Below are positions 40,785 through 53,741 of a stretch of 64,000 nt of DNA, in pieces. The notes beneath the pieces were generated by a model that was given only the letters and a program-made list of their open reading frames with translations, was not told where the DNA came from and made no database searches. The DNA is from Tubulanus polymorphus (Eukaryota > Nemertea > Palaeonemertea > Tubulaniformes > Tubulanidae). Every line of letters starts with the position of its first letter. The first letter of the stretch is position 1. A program made the translations under genes and the position numbers. The stretch covers positions 9,373,450 through 9,437,449 of the forward strand of contig NC_134026.1 of the NCBI RefSeq assembly GCF_964204645.1, given 5' to 3'.

Positions 40785-43180
40785 GAACATTCCAAAGAAG
40801 TATTCCGTGTTTTTTGCGTTTTCGTTCCTGTTTTTCATTGATGTGTTTAGCATTTCATTTGTACGCGACGAGACTCGCGTCTTATCTTGTTTTATTACGT
40901 ATGAATTGTGATACTCGAGCTGCCTACACGAATACCCCGTTAGAGAAATTAGAGTTAGCGTGTGTAATTAAATTAGGCCAGTTACAAAACTAGTTGATTA
41001 GAATATATGTAATCAAAAGTTGCCATGGTTATAAGCGATGTTGATACAAGCCCATGGAGGCAGTAATCTTTTCTGCCAACCATTGAAGAACATGCGTGTG
41101 ATTATCTGTTTGACAACACTTATACTCTATCCGTACTAAAACCCGATCTTAATAGAGCAAATTATTTTTCCGGCAGCTTAGCTCTATATAGATCAATGCT
41201 CAAAGAAATGTAAAACAATATATCCTGTTATTTTTCATAGACATAGACTGAGTTGAAAAAAATGCAGCGTTTTATGCTAACGGTAATTTCTTACCGAGAG
41301 CGGTAGATGCCGAGTGTGAATGTGGCTTATTGTCTTGTGTATAGCATAGCATGATTTCCGCGAAAACTTGCGATATATGATGAAGTGGATCAATGAGTGA
41401 AAGCCATGTATTCGAATGCGTGCGTTATTTAGCGAAGGGTGTTTCATGTACTTCTACTCTAAAACCCGGTTAGATATTTCATGTTTGAAATGTGAGTGCG
41501 TGTTTTCTTCCATTAACATACTGGAAATATGCTCGTCGTGTTTTTCGGTTTGAAGATATTTGACACCGCGTCATTCTGATTATATTAGGGTTGTATATAT
41601 GATTGGTGTACGATTGTTACTTTACCTCAAAATAATCTTTGTCCATAGAATTTCAGGTCTAAAATCTCATTTCGGGTGCGAAAACTGTGTACTTAGGCTA
41701 TTACGATGTATGAGCTAATTGAGATATAAGTTGATTACATTCGTTCGTTCGGTTTGTAGTTTTGAATCATTAAAATGTTTATATTAGATAAATACGTCAG
41801 GGGCCGTTCATAAATGATGTCCACCAAAAAAATATTACATTTTCCAACCCCCTCTCCCTTGTCCACTGAAAATCTATTTGACAAAAGTCATCAAAAGTCC
41901 TGATTAAATCAACAAATGAAATATTTCCAACAATATATATCGGCCATAGGGGACAAGAAACATTGCTGATTATTCATGTCATGAATGTATTTGAGTGTAT
42001 TCAACCACCAATGTAGTAGCTGAAGTTATATTGATGTTGAACGTGTTAATCATAGGATATCTCCCTGTTATTGTGGACATCATTTATGAACACTTCCAAA
42101 AATCAGGTATTGTTATTGCGCGTGCGTGTGTGTCGTGTGGAATTGCTAAATAAGGTCGTAATGATCGATAAATCTGTTTTTGTTTGTGTGTAGCGAGTGT
42201 ATATTGATATTACCAGGGAACTGTGCAAATCACGAAATTTGTAAATATTATCCACAGCAACAAAAAAAAACCCGTACGAAATGACGTTTTCGTTATTTTG
42301 TATACGTGTACATAAGTGAAGACCTCCTATATAGGACTGTGATGTAAATGCATTTATTTCATTCATCTTCTTAAGAAAAGAATGTGTAGATAAGGAATAG
42401 GAACCGATTCTGTGCGGCTCTTGATGATGTCATCGGCAAAAAATACTTGTGCGATATTTTCATTATTGAAATATCTCTTTACATTTGTCTTCCTATGCAA
42501 ATCATCTCCGTAGTATTAGATAGACCTAGTGAAAATTATATATTTGTGTTTATTTTCAAACTGGTATCTTGTTTGACTGAGAATGAAAAAGGAAAAAACC
42601 GATTCTGTGTACTGTTGAAAGATTTAGACCATTAACTGGGTTGCGGGTGCTTCCATTATTGATTGATAAAGAAATGAAGTTGAATAAACTTGAATCAATC
42701 GTGACCGGTGATTCTGTTCGAGAGAAAGAATCGAAGACAAACAAACCTTAGATCAGGATTAGAATCGGATTCAAACAACCTATGAAATTTGTGTCTGAGT
42801 TAAGTGATAATTTGCCTTTGAAAGGATTTGAGTTGTGTCTACGATATGTACTAGCACTCTAAACTTGCTTCAACTAGTTTTGGTATCGGTCTAGAGTAGA
42901 ATTCGATTATCTTCTAGTAGAGTCTTAACTGCGAACTGGGCCTGGTTTCGTTACAAATTTACGAAATGTCAAGTGCCTACTTGTCGTTCTAAACAATGCT
43001 TGATTGATTTTCTACCTGATAAGTGCAGGGGCATTTTCTGTTTATTGAAAAACGGCCATAAATGCAATGTCATAGATTGAATCTGATTTGATCGGAGTAA
43101 GCCAAAGATATGGAAATGCCACCATCTGTAGAAACGCTACGTTAATGTTTCCTACTGCATAATTTGTAAATAAATAGGGA
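40785..43180 (+). other. Probable MNK 3'UTR
   Basis: AT-rich non-coding sequence after the MNK stop. AATAAA hexamers lie at 42683-42688 and 43169-43174. A (AT)n tract follows at about 43818. Extent is inferred only. Confidence 0.4.
43169..43174 (+). terminator. Candidate MNK poly(A) signal
   Basis: AATAAA about 2.4 kb after the stop, on the coding strand. An alternative hexamer is at 42683-42688. No transcript support. Confidence 0.3.
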
Positions 43181-43814
43181 TTCGAGAAAAATAATGAAAA
43201 GGAATCGTTCACGTTCGATCGGACCGATTATTACTTTTGGGCATTTTACGATATGGTTTTATTTCTCTTCTCAGTAAAGAATTCCTTCGAATCAGAATCG
43301 GATTGAAAAAGCGCGTAGGTACCTTCCAAAACTACAGCAAATGCCGTGTAAATACTTTGTACATAAAGATCAGAAGTTTCTTACAGAAGTCACGCGATTG
43401 AATAGCTGTTTGTTTGTATATGTAAAATCCTGCTTAGGTGTTTTATTTACGATTTGATAATTAGAAATACGAACGAGAATACTAATGGCAATACCATTAC
43501 CGGCGTAAAACAAAATTTTATCGAATGTCGTCTCTTGGATCTCCTTATTGCCGGTGCGTTTTTCTTATTTTCTCATGCAGTAAACCAAATATTGCGAGCA
43601 AAATCATTCCAAAATATTTCGAGTTTATCGCGTTAATTACGGTATTTATCTTAACTTATAGGTGCATGAAATTTTTCAGAATTTTCCCGACTTTGCTGTT
43701 CATTGCGATATGAGTTGATTTGAAGTATAATCATCGTGCTCGTCTGTCATTTATGTCTGTCATTACGAAGTGGCAGATCCGTCCAAACGCATTGAGAAAG
43801 ACTGCAATTAAATG

Positions 43815-43817
<3 letters not shown>

Positions 43818-43875
<58 letters not shown>
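43818..43875. repeat. (AT)n microsatellite
   Basis: Almost uninterrupted alternating AT over about 45 bp, followed by imperfect 'atatttatatatatat'. Likely polymorphic and able to extrude a cruciform. Confidence 0.95.
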
Positions 43876-43876
<1 letters not shown>

Positions 43877-46800
43877 TCACACAATGGAATGGTTCTCGAA
43901 TCAAAACCAGTCAGCTGAAATCATAAGCCAAGTTTCCGGTATATGATGAAAAAATAGGCGATTTTTCACAAAGATTTATTGTTAGATGATAATGGACAGG
44001 AGGTGGTAATTTTCATATTTTTTTATTTTGTATTCAATGTATTCTCCTAATTGTTTGCATTATGTAATAGAATTGATATGATATACTAGTAGCTCACTGC
44101 TCACACCTAAGTGGGTGCTCATTGGGGTTGCTAAGAATTTGTGATATTCCCGGAACAAAATATTGTGTGTGGTACTAGCATAAGGTTTACCATGAGCTCC
44201 TAGCTACCAGAATCAATCTTTTAACCAAGAGTCTGTGGGTATATGTGTGTTTTTTTTTCTATGGATACCAATGCTACCCCTGGCAAAATAAGAATCTCTT
44301 GGCTATTATTTGAGCGTTATATCTAATGTGATAAATGTTCAAAGACAAAAAACGAGGGCCTAGCATTACTGTTAACTCTGTTATGTAAACTTGAGGAGGT
44401 AAACCATTTTTGCAAAACTGGAAAGTCAACTCTTTTCATTGTCAGTTAAATTTCATTGTTGAGTTTTGGATAGATAGAAAGTGATTTTATTTTGGCTCGA
44501 AAATCAAACTTGTGACTGGAACTGGTTTTGATCATGACTACTGGTTATAAGCATTGACAAATCTATATTATGCAGACCAATCCAGGGGTAAGATCTGAGA
44601 TTTTGTTTTATTGGCAAGGTAGTTAAAAAAGCATTCTTGTAGCTCTTTGCACAGGAAAATTTTTAGAAACTTTAACAGAAGATGCTTTCTTCGGTTTTCT
44701 AACAACATTTCGACATGAAGTACCTTTAAATGGTGCATTCAAAAATTGAGAGACAGACCAAAGTTGTATATTACCCGGGATCTGCTCCTGTAAAATAACA
44801 TCTAACTAATCATGGACTGATGAATTCATTTTCAATCCAGTAGTCTACATCAAAATGTTTGCAGTTGGAATTGCACAATGTACTCTTTTAACTGGCAAAT
44901 ATCGATTAACAGTGAACATATTTTTTAGCTGCTCAGTGAAATTTAACCTTCAAAATGGGAAACTTTTAAGTTTAGGCAAATATATGCCTATAAATGCCAG
45001 GGAGTAGTCGAATGTAATCTTTTTCTTCATTCATGAATTGTCTTGTCAGTATTTCATTGACGGCTGTGATTTTATTGAGCATATCAGGTTTGCTGAGATC
45101 GCAGAACCATGAGACTTGAAATATTCGATGCCAATTTTTGAAATGGATCAAATATTCAATCAATATGAGTGATATATTATCGAGTTAATCACAAAGTGAC
45201 ATGCTTTTATTTCTATTGATTCTTATTTTTTTCTGAAAAAGCATGATGAATTGAAATTTTATATATGAAGTGAATTCAATTTTCGACCTAGAGTTTGTTC
45301 GGCTCGGGAAAGAATGCGTTGTAATATTAAGATAATTTACCGTGAATGTATTTGAAGGGGTTTACTTCATTCTAGTCACTAGTTTAATAATTGAACAACT
45401 CGCTCAGGGAACTGTTGTTAGTCGCACATGAAGTAAACCCCCTCCATAGTTGCTGCTGTACAGGAACGGCACACGTGTTCAGTTTGGAAAAAAAAATTGA
45501 ACTCTGTGCGGTTTGGTTATTAAAGATAACTTTGTTTAAAGATGATATATTGATGAAGTAGGCGATATCGGAATATCAATTTTAGAAGTGTAGAAGCTAT
45601 TTTCAGTGGCATTTATCTAATATATTCTAGCAACTAAGCCGACAAGACTCTGCGTGAATACATGATACTGGCTCTCACTTCTACCGAGAAAAAATATTCT
45701 GATATCATGGCTAAAGGCAAATCTTTCAGATGGATTTATTGAAAAAAGAATAGGTTTCCATCAGTTTTCAGATTTAACCTGGTATATATGTATATTTTTT
45801 AAATCCGCTGAATGGCAACTTCCCCACACAGGTACTGATGTGCGTGTTTTTTTTTTCTGAACTATTATATGACTCACACGCTGCTTGAGTAATTGTCGAA
45901 CTATGCGCGGTAGAAATCCTAGAATATCCGCGAACGAATGAGTGCAGATGTAGAAACATTTAATTGCACAGCAAATATTCTCGGTGTACATGTAAAAACA
46001 TTATGAATCCTCAAGAGCCCAAAATAGTCGCATATATGTAAAGATGATCGCTATCTTTTGGATTATGAATTCTCTGAATCATTTGAACTGAAGTATTGAC
46101 GGAATTGAAACTTATTTGAAATTTACTGATAGTCCTTCAAGACGTCGTCATCTTGTAACTTTTGGGCTTGGTAGGTTTCGTGGTGTGCCGTGTGATTTGG
46201 AATCATTTTTCCAATGTAAATTCTGCTTAATTGTTATGATGTTTCATCCTATTGTAATATAAAGATAAAATCATTATTAAGTGTGATAGTGGATTGGTCC
46301 TCAAGTGGTAGGTATTGTGGTGGATAATGTGCATTCGAAAATTTACTACCCAGTTCAGATTGGTGATAATCCAAATTTTCCTAATGGCAATAAACGATAA
46401 ACAGGCCTTTCTACATCCCTTTGGTGCTAGTTCATTAAATGTCAAAGATTCATTTTATAATGCTGATGTTATAATGATAATAATGTTAAGGTGTACTTCT
46501 TGATATACCAGACCCAGTTGTGTAAATGGTACGTAAATTCGAGATGATTGATTAAGAAAAATTTTGAGTTTGACTTCTTACACCCCACAACACTGTAGTG
46601 CTGGGTTGTGCAGGTATAGATTTGCAGTCTGGACCCACCACCTCCGACACTTATTCACCATTCTTCCAAATTTTGATTAACTAGGCATTATCTTGGACAT
46701 TTTTCATTGAACCAACAAATGCCAGACATTAATTTCGATAAGCATGTTTTAAAAAGTGGCTGCCATTGATCAATGGTGAACGTCTCGTCAAAGGTGGTGG

Positions 46801-49241
46801 GGTTCCTGGCTGAAGATAGATACATGCATAAATGAAACTAGAAATACTTAATGCCTGGAGATTCCTGAAATCTAAGCCCAGCATGCAATTATTTACACGT
46901 GTATCGCAAGGTCAGAAGTATGTGAAAATGTGCCTAATGTCATTCGATTATAAAATTTTAGTATATTTTAAAACCTGTTTTCTTAATGTTAACAAGGCAG
47001 CGCACAGTTAGAAAAGTTAGAGGCTTCGTGGAATGAATGAATGTTAACAAGTAAAAATATGAATATTGCTGGAATGGTAGTTGTTTACATAGAACGGTTG
47101 CCAGAAATGGTGCAACAGTGAATAGTGCTATACAAAACTAGTGAGGTGATATCAATTGTATGTGTTCAGAGGTGCCGTGCAACCTTGAAGTCGATATAAA
47201 ATTCCCTTGAAGAAATTATGTGAAGAATAGTGAATGGTATTTTTTGGCTTCAATTGGTCAAACCGAGTAGAAAAATCTGGCAAAAGCAAAACTATGTAAA
47301 AATTTATTTTTTTAAGTTTAAATGATGAAATAAAGGGAATTACTGAAGTATAGATATTGAGTTGTATTTTGAATGTGTGTTATCATACGATCTTCGAACA
47401 ATTGGCTTACTTGTGATCTGGACAATGTGGAATGATTTCATATCTACTGGGGCAGACAACAGGGAGATATATTGATCAGGCAACAGCTGGAAACAATCAG
47501 TAAATTGTGGTGTGTTGGTGAAATATGAAGATTGTCTACAAGTTTCACCTAATGTGTCTCGTACATACAGTAAAACCTCTTGAACAAACACCTTTGGTTC
47601 TGGGCAAATTGTTCTATGTGGAGAGGTAATATCTGTTGGCATAACACCACTTCGAGGTCACTTCGAAGTCAAATTTCCATAAATTATGTAAATTAGTATC
47701 ACACCGGTGCATGATTATTCAATAGAATTTCGCCTAGTAATTAACCACGAATGAAGTTAAATGATTATGAACTGGTTGATAAAGAACAAGGCTCTTTTAC
47801 TAGGAAATACAATACAACATTTTTGGTTCCAAGAAAAAAGCATTCGTCAAGAGAGGTTTGACCATATTTTAGATCTGCCCCCAAATAGTCGATCAGTCAA
47901 CATCTCACTATTTGTCTGAGGATCTTATGCGTGTATCAATCTGCAGCTTTTTGCGTTTCCTGCCTGGATTCATTTTCCTTCGCACCTTATCACCATTTTT
48001 CCAATGTTTTATTGTTCAGGACCTCACCCCTAACTTATCTTAGAAATGAACTAACACAGCCCAATATGTTTTTTGCAAAGATCTCATACAGATATCAATC
48101 TGCTGTCTGGACCCATTCCCCTGGATACTTCATTGCCATTTTGCCAATTATTGAATTTTAAGGCTTTCATTCGCGTGTTCACTTGAAATTTACTTGAAAG
48201 TGAACTCACTAGTCATTTCATCTTTACAAAAAGTGATTTCACCCTACAACAGTGAATTACCGAGGGAGTGGTTTTATACTGCAGACTGATACATGTACAT
48301 ACCCTTAGTTAGCTGGTACATATAAGCAAGCTTCCCACTCCAACAATGATAGCGACAAATTTATCGGTAATCAATCTACGTGTCAAGCGCGGATCCAAAT
48401 GGGGTTTCAGGGTTGCGACCCCCTGCTCGGCTACCAAAAAAATCTTTAATCGTTTTCTTGAAGGAATGTACTCAAGACATAGCAGGCGAACACTACCACA
48501 TAATTGGTACCATATCATCTTATGTTTGGCCAATCGATATGCCGTATAGGCTTTCAGAGATTTTAGTCGGGGGTTTAACATAAACATTCTTTATGAACCC
48601 CTCCTGGAAAAAATCCTGGATCCGCGCCTGTGAGGAATAACTTCAATCAATCAAATAACTGTGATGATTTTATATGCAACAGGTTTTATTCAACAAAAAT
48701 ATTTACACAAGATAACAATTTACACAATAGGGCTGGATTTTTTTCTGAAATGGCTTTAAACAATTAAGTTATACATGTTTTCATTGAAATTAGGAAGTCA
48801 ATGTTTGGAGAACTACAACGGGAAACCAGGATCCATAATATTCTATTATCAACCATACGTACAAATAAATATCTGAACATTGGTATGCTTCGCTCAATTT
48901 CAACAACATAGTATTTGACCCTTGTTTAAATCCCAAGGTTATTCTAGAGCAATTATCTTGTCAAGATAATTACATCAAGGTTCTAGTAAATGGCTTAAGT
49001 CAGATATACAAGTTAGTCACAATAGAACCTACACAAGTGTCACCTATCCTTGCTACATTCGTACAAAAAACGCACTATTTTCGACCTATTTTTTCATTCC
49101 AGTCATAACATATCCGATTTAAAGAGCGCATGATTAGCACTGTTCAGAAAATCATCAGCCCAATATAACAACAGACAAGATCGAAATTCATTGAATCAGT
49201 GTAGTTGGCACCGATGCAAATATTAGACATCATTTATTAAT
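43876..49241. other. MNK-RAD17 convergent interval, no gene seen
   Basis: About 5 kb of AT-rich DNA. Frames of 60-100 codons on both strands show no domain and fall partly in repeat debris: a 'cagtaaaacctcttgaac' fragment near 47570, and a 'ggttgcgacccc' fragment near 48411. The right end is probably RAD17 3'UTR. Confidence 0.5.
48685..48690 (-). terminator. Candidate RAD17 poly(A) signal
   Basis: Minus-strand AATAAA about 550 nt after the RAD17 stop, followed on that strand by a U/G-rich stretch (ttatttgattgattgaag). Confidence 0.45.
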
Positions 49242-52200
49242 TCAGTCATCAAAGTCGTCGATAATGACAACATTGTCATCGTCATAAACACATTCGCTAT
49301 TTTGTTCCACATTGTTCGTAGGTTCACCAATGCTGAATATTTTAGTTTCTTCCTCCTCTTGAATAGCTAGATCCTTTTCATCGAGTCGGTCTTTAGTACC
49401 TTTTCTGAAATGAAATGAGAAAAAAAGGTTTTAAAGTGAACTATAAGCATTTCTTAGGGCCAGCAAAATCCATCCTACTGGGTTGCTTTATCAATCAGCA
49501 TTTGTGATTAAAATGTGCAAATATTATGTGCACTCTACCATCGATAATTATTGTTTTCAAAGAATCCATCAATCCCTGTTTGATAACAAGAGCATATTCA
49601 TATGGATTTTGAAGTATGTGCTATAACTGGGGTTGGCTTATCAAACATCAATACATGGTACAAGTGGGATTGAAACATTGAATAGCTAAGCCTTGTATTT
49701 CCCTGATTTTCAACGAAGTATATACAGTCCAAACACAGCTAAGGTAGAGTTTACTGTACTGGTTAGGATACGGAAAGTATACACCACATGATTGCACACT
49801 TCTTTTGGTCCCACACTGTTTAGTATTATAAGGATTTCATAAAACAAATTTCATGATAAACATGAATACATCAAAGATGATGATCATCATTATGTCTTCA
49901 ATTTACGGTACAAATTCATCAAGTTCTCCTTCAACCCCTTGCTTACCTTTGTTCAAAAGAAAATGATCCAATTATCTTAAGAAATGATCTTTTCACTGAA
50001 AGAAAATTAACAGAATAATATCATATTAGCAGATTTGTGAAATTTGCATAGAAACTGACATTATTTCCAAACTATAACTTCGATTGAAACTAAAGTTTGA
50101 TCATTATTAGTAAGTCATCCTGATTTTAAAAATCTTTTGCCATGGATAACAAAGTAACATAGCCCTCTTCTTACTTTGACTTTGATGATGGAAATCGGTT
50201 TTTGAAAGGAATGGTAGAAACTGAGTGGTTAGTTCGTCCGGTGTCCAATAGGAGCCTAGAAAATGAATAAATAATTTTCATTTCTTATTAATCATTATGA
50301 GTTTTCTAACTGTAAAATTCAATCAGCAAATGCATTTTGATACATATGCGATGCACCAAATCACTAGTAATATGATTTATGTATAACGAATTGACATCTG
50401 ACGCATTCTGCGTCTAATCGCACATTCAGTTTATCCAGGCATCTAAACCAGCTGCTATATGATTTGTCAACTATGCATCGCATTATGGCAGCCCGACAAG
50501 TATGGAAAAAAATGGATTTTCCAGACAGATTTAAAAAGAATCAATGACCTCTCACATAGAACGAATTGGAAATACTATTGGCTGAACATTATTCTTCAAA
50601 TGATGGATAATTGTCAAAGAAACTCTGTTCCATCATGGACTCTAAAATGAGGAAAATGGATCCTTCTAAAGTCCAAGGTTCCACATCCATTCTACGAGCT
50701 AATCAAATCATCTAGGTAGTTATAGCCAGCCGCTACTATTTTTGACAATGTAGGCATCATTTAAAAAAAAAAATGTCTGACAGCTGCTGGTTACTGATTC
50801 TAGTATGAAATTCCACAAAAGTGAAAACATCATTCGTGTAAGCAATTTGGCCTGAGCGAAAATATAAGCTGCATTCACATCGCCTTATTTAGAACAGTCT
50901 AGATTTGGTCGGTTCCAGTTTAGACTGTACCAAGCACTCGCATTAGCAAATAGTCTCTTCCACATAGGTCTCATTCAATTTGGTGTGTGAACAGAAACTG
51001 GTTTCAGGTCTGTTCCAAATTGTGAATCTCATAGATGTCGGTCGATGTCACTATCAAAATACTCATGGTGACATCTTGTGGGAGCAAAACTATCTGTAGC
51101 GCATTCAATAATGCATGTGTTCTAAATTGATCTATTCCTGGTATGGATATTTGATAGAACGGATTAAATAGTGGAAGTGTGAACACGGCAAAAGGAGCAG
51201 CACAGGCCCAAACGCTTAACAAATGGCTATTGCCAGCATGTTAACCTAACACACTCGCACCAACTTTCACTAGGTAATTTGAACATATTTATCGATGACT
51301 ACAGTACAGGATTATTGAACAGGATTGTGTAATTCATGATTATGCTAGTGCACTGATTTCTATCGAACGAAACAAATCCAGCGAGTACATACCCCTGAAC
51401 AGAACTTTGGCAGAGGCGAGTTGCTCTCTCATCTGAAATATAATGGTTTTTACAGAATAAATCAACACATCTTTAAACTTTTTTGAGTACCTTAATTTGC
51501 TTTTGATTTTACAAATACTGTATCACAAAATCTAATTCAGTCATTGCTGATCGATAGGGTGAAACCAATTATTATTTCTAAACAGTAATATCAATAGCAC
51601 TTCAACGTGCTGTAAGAGGGGTCGTAACTAGGGTCCAAGAACACCATGCTCACTTGGTTGAATGCTTGACAATTTAAATAAGATTCAATGCGCCCTGGTT
51701 ATTAAATGCAGAAATCTATGACCTTGAAACTCAACACATCCATAAGATACCTATGGTGGCTGATTTAGGCTATAACTTAAAATTTCTGGTATGCAAATGA
51801 GGGTGCCCCTGCCAAAACGAAATTCCGTTTTGGCGACCCCAAAAAACAACGAAAAACGTTGAATTTTCTCTAAAAATCCGTTTTGGCGTGCCAAAACAAA
51901 GAATATTCTGAAACAAAAAACGTAAATTTTCTTTATAAATCCATTTTGGCCAAAACAGAAAAAAGTCCGTTTAAGCGCGGTTATTTCCGTTTTGGCGCCC
52001 GTGCCAAGACAAAGATTCAACCACGTTGAATAATTCTATATACGCAAATTAAACTCAGGGTCAACACGCCGAATTGAAAAATAATTTTAGTCCGATTTGA
52101 CGCCAAAATGGATTTCTAGAGAAAATTGGACATTTTAGTTGTTTTGCCGGGGGTGCCAAAACGGATTATTCTTGGTATTGGCGCGCAGAAAGGTGAACGT

Positions 52201-53741
52201 GTTTTTGTTTCGGCATTCTGACAATCTGCCTTTGTTATTCTGATTGTGCTTTTTTTGGGCTTCAGATGTGTCTAGGGTAGGTACATATATAGCGCGTGAA
52301 ATGAATATAAAGAAAATCCATTAAAACAACTAGATTCTGTCTACAGATGAACAAACGGATGAAAAATGAACGCAATAGCCAACTAGGGCCATGCACCAAG
52401 TGGGCTAAAAAGACAGGTTTAACCTCCCTTTCACATGAATTTTGTCGTTTCACATACCTTTCTAATTACAGAAAACCACTGAGGTTTGTGTAGCGGTTTC
52501 CAGCCGAGCCCAGTCGTCCCGGAACTACATAAAGAACGGGCACTGTTCGAGAACATCAGGCCACGAGCTGCTACACTTGAAGAATATTCTCTCATTACTG
52601 AACGTGACTAAAGATAATGAGAAATAGTTTAGACCTGTATCGACCCTCCAAGAAAAGACAGATTACTGCAGGAACAACGACAGTTTCTAGAGAGAGTCCT
52701 ACACTTTGTGTCATTTGAATACACAAATTATATTCTTAATACATAAATATCGTTTTTAGATTTATATTTAGTGGGTTTTAATCTAATCATTTATTCTCCA
52801 TGTTTAAGTGTCACTATGTTTGGAGTAATCAAGGGCTATTCTACTATTACTGTAGTGCCCCTGTGCCAGAAACTTATCCCCATGCCTTTCTCCGCCCAAA
52901 AGCAAATCAGTACCTGTTGGTCTGATAGATAACTGAATGAATTCATTGAATATGAATTCATTAGGCTATGTAATTCATTAAAAATCAATCAGTCCAAACT
53001 GCTGTGAATTATGAGAGGTTAACATTGACTGCGACAATTTTGGCACTATAACGCCTACGCCGTGCGCATCAGTGGCGTTGGAAGTGCAGTGACTGCAGCG
53101 GCGAAAGCCGCAGCAATAATCTACTGGATACGTTTTTTTTTCTTTGAATACCATGTTTTTAAAGGGCATTTTTTAAAGGGCATTTCTTAAATCGGCATTT
53201 GGCCGCAGCAATCAAACATTGCTTCCATTGTGCCTGCGCATATGTTTCCACATTATACATTCAAATACATCTTGAAATCATAGAATTTCTTATGATTCTA
53301 TTGAATCAATAGATGGCAGCACTCTCGGCACAGCATCAAACACAAAGTGTCGACTATTAACTCAAGAGTTACTATTTGTCAGAAGGTCAAGCAATTGCGA
53401 TTTAAGTTCTGTACTTACAGTCCATTCAATTGTAAGGTAGTCTGAATCACTCATATATTCAGTAGCTCGGACAACATCATCAATATCGGTGAAGAACTCC
53501 ATGTAATTTTCATGTAAAAATGCGTTGAACAAATCACTAGACAAATTAGACTTCTCTACAACGTCCTGAAAATGCGCAGTGTTTCAGTTTAAATATTTAA
53601 GGATTTTTTCCAAGAGGTAAAATTCTAGAATTTTGAAATGACGTATAAATACCTCAGGCATGAAAAGAAGTGGATCTCTATAATGATGAGATAAATGCTT
53701 TGGTAGACTAGATAAATCGGTAACCTCTTCTGGGTTTCCCC
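49242..53741 (-). CDS. RAD17: RAD17 C-terminal exons
   Basis: Exons 53741-53653, 53565-53419, 52607-52458, 51432-51393, 50255-50175, 49995-49947 and 49404-49242. Recognisable blocks: SLPKHLSHHYRDPLLFMPE, LFNAFLHENYMEFFTDIDDV, REYSSSVAARGLMFSNSAR and WKPLHKPQWFSVI, all close to human RAD17. The three small exons (40, 81 and 49 bp) encode MREQLASAKVLFR, TPDELTTQFLPFLSKTDF and KRSFLKIIGSFSFEQ; they are less conserved and rest on phase and position. The final exon is acidic and ends DDDNVVIIDDFDD, like the human NIIIEDYESDGT tail. Confidence 0.9.

Noticed and set aside
47340-47642. 100-residue minus-strand frame
   Set aside because: Overlaps MITE-like sequence ('cagtaaaacctcttgaac') and shows no domain.
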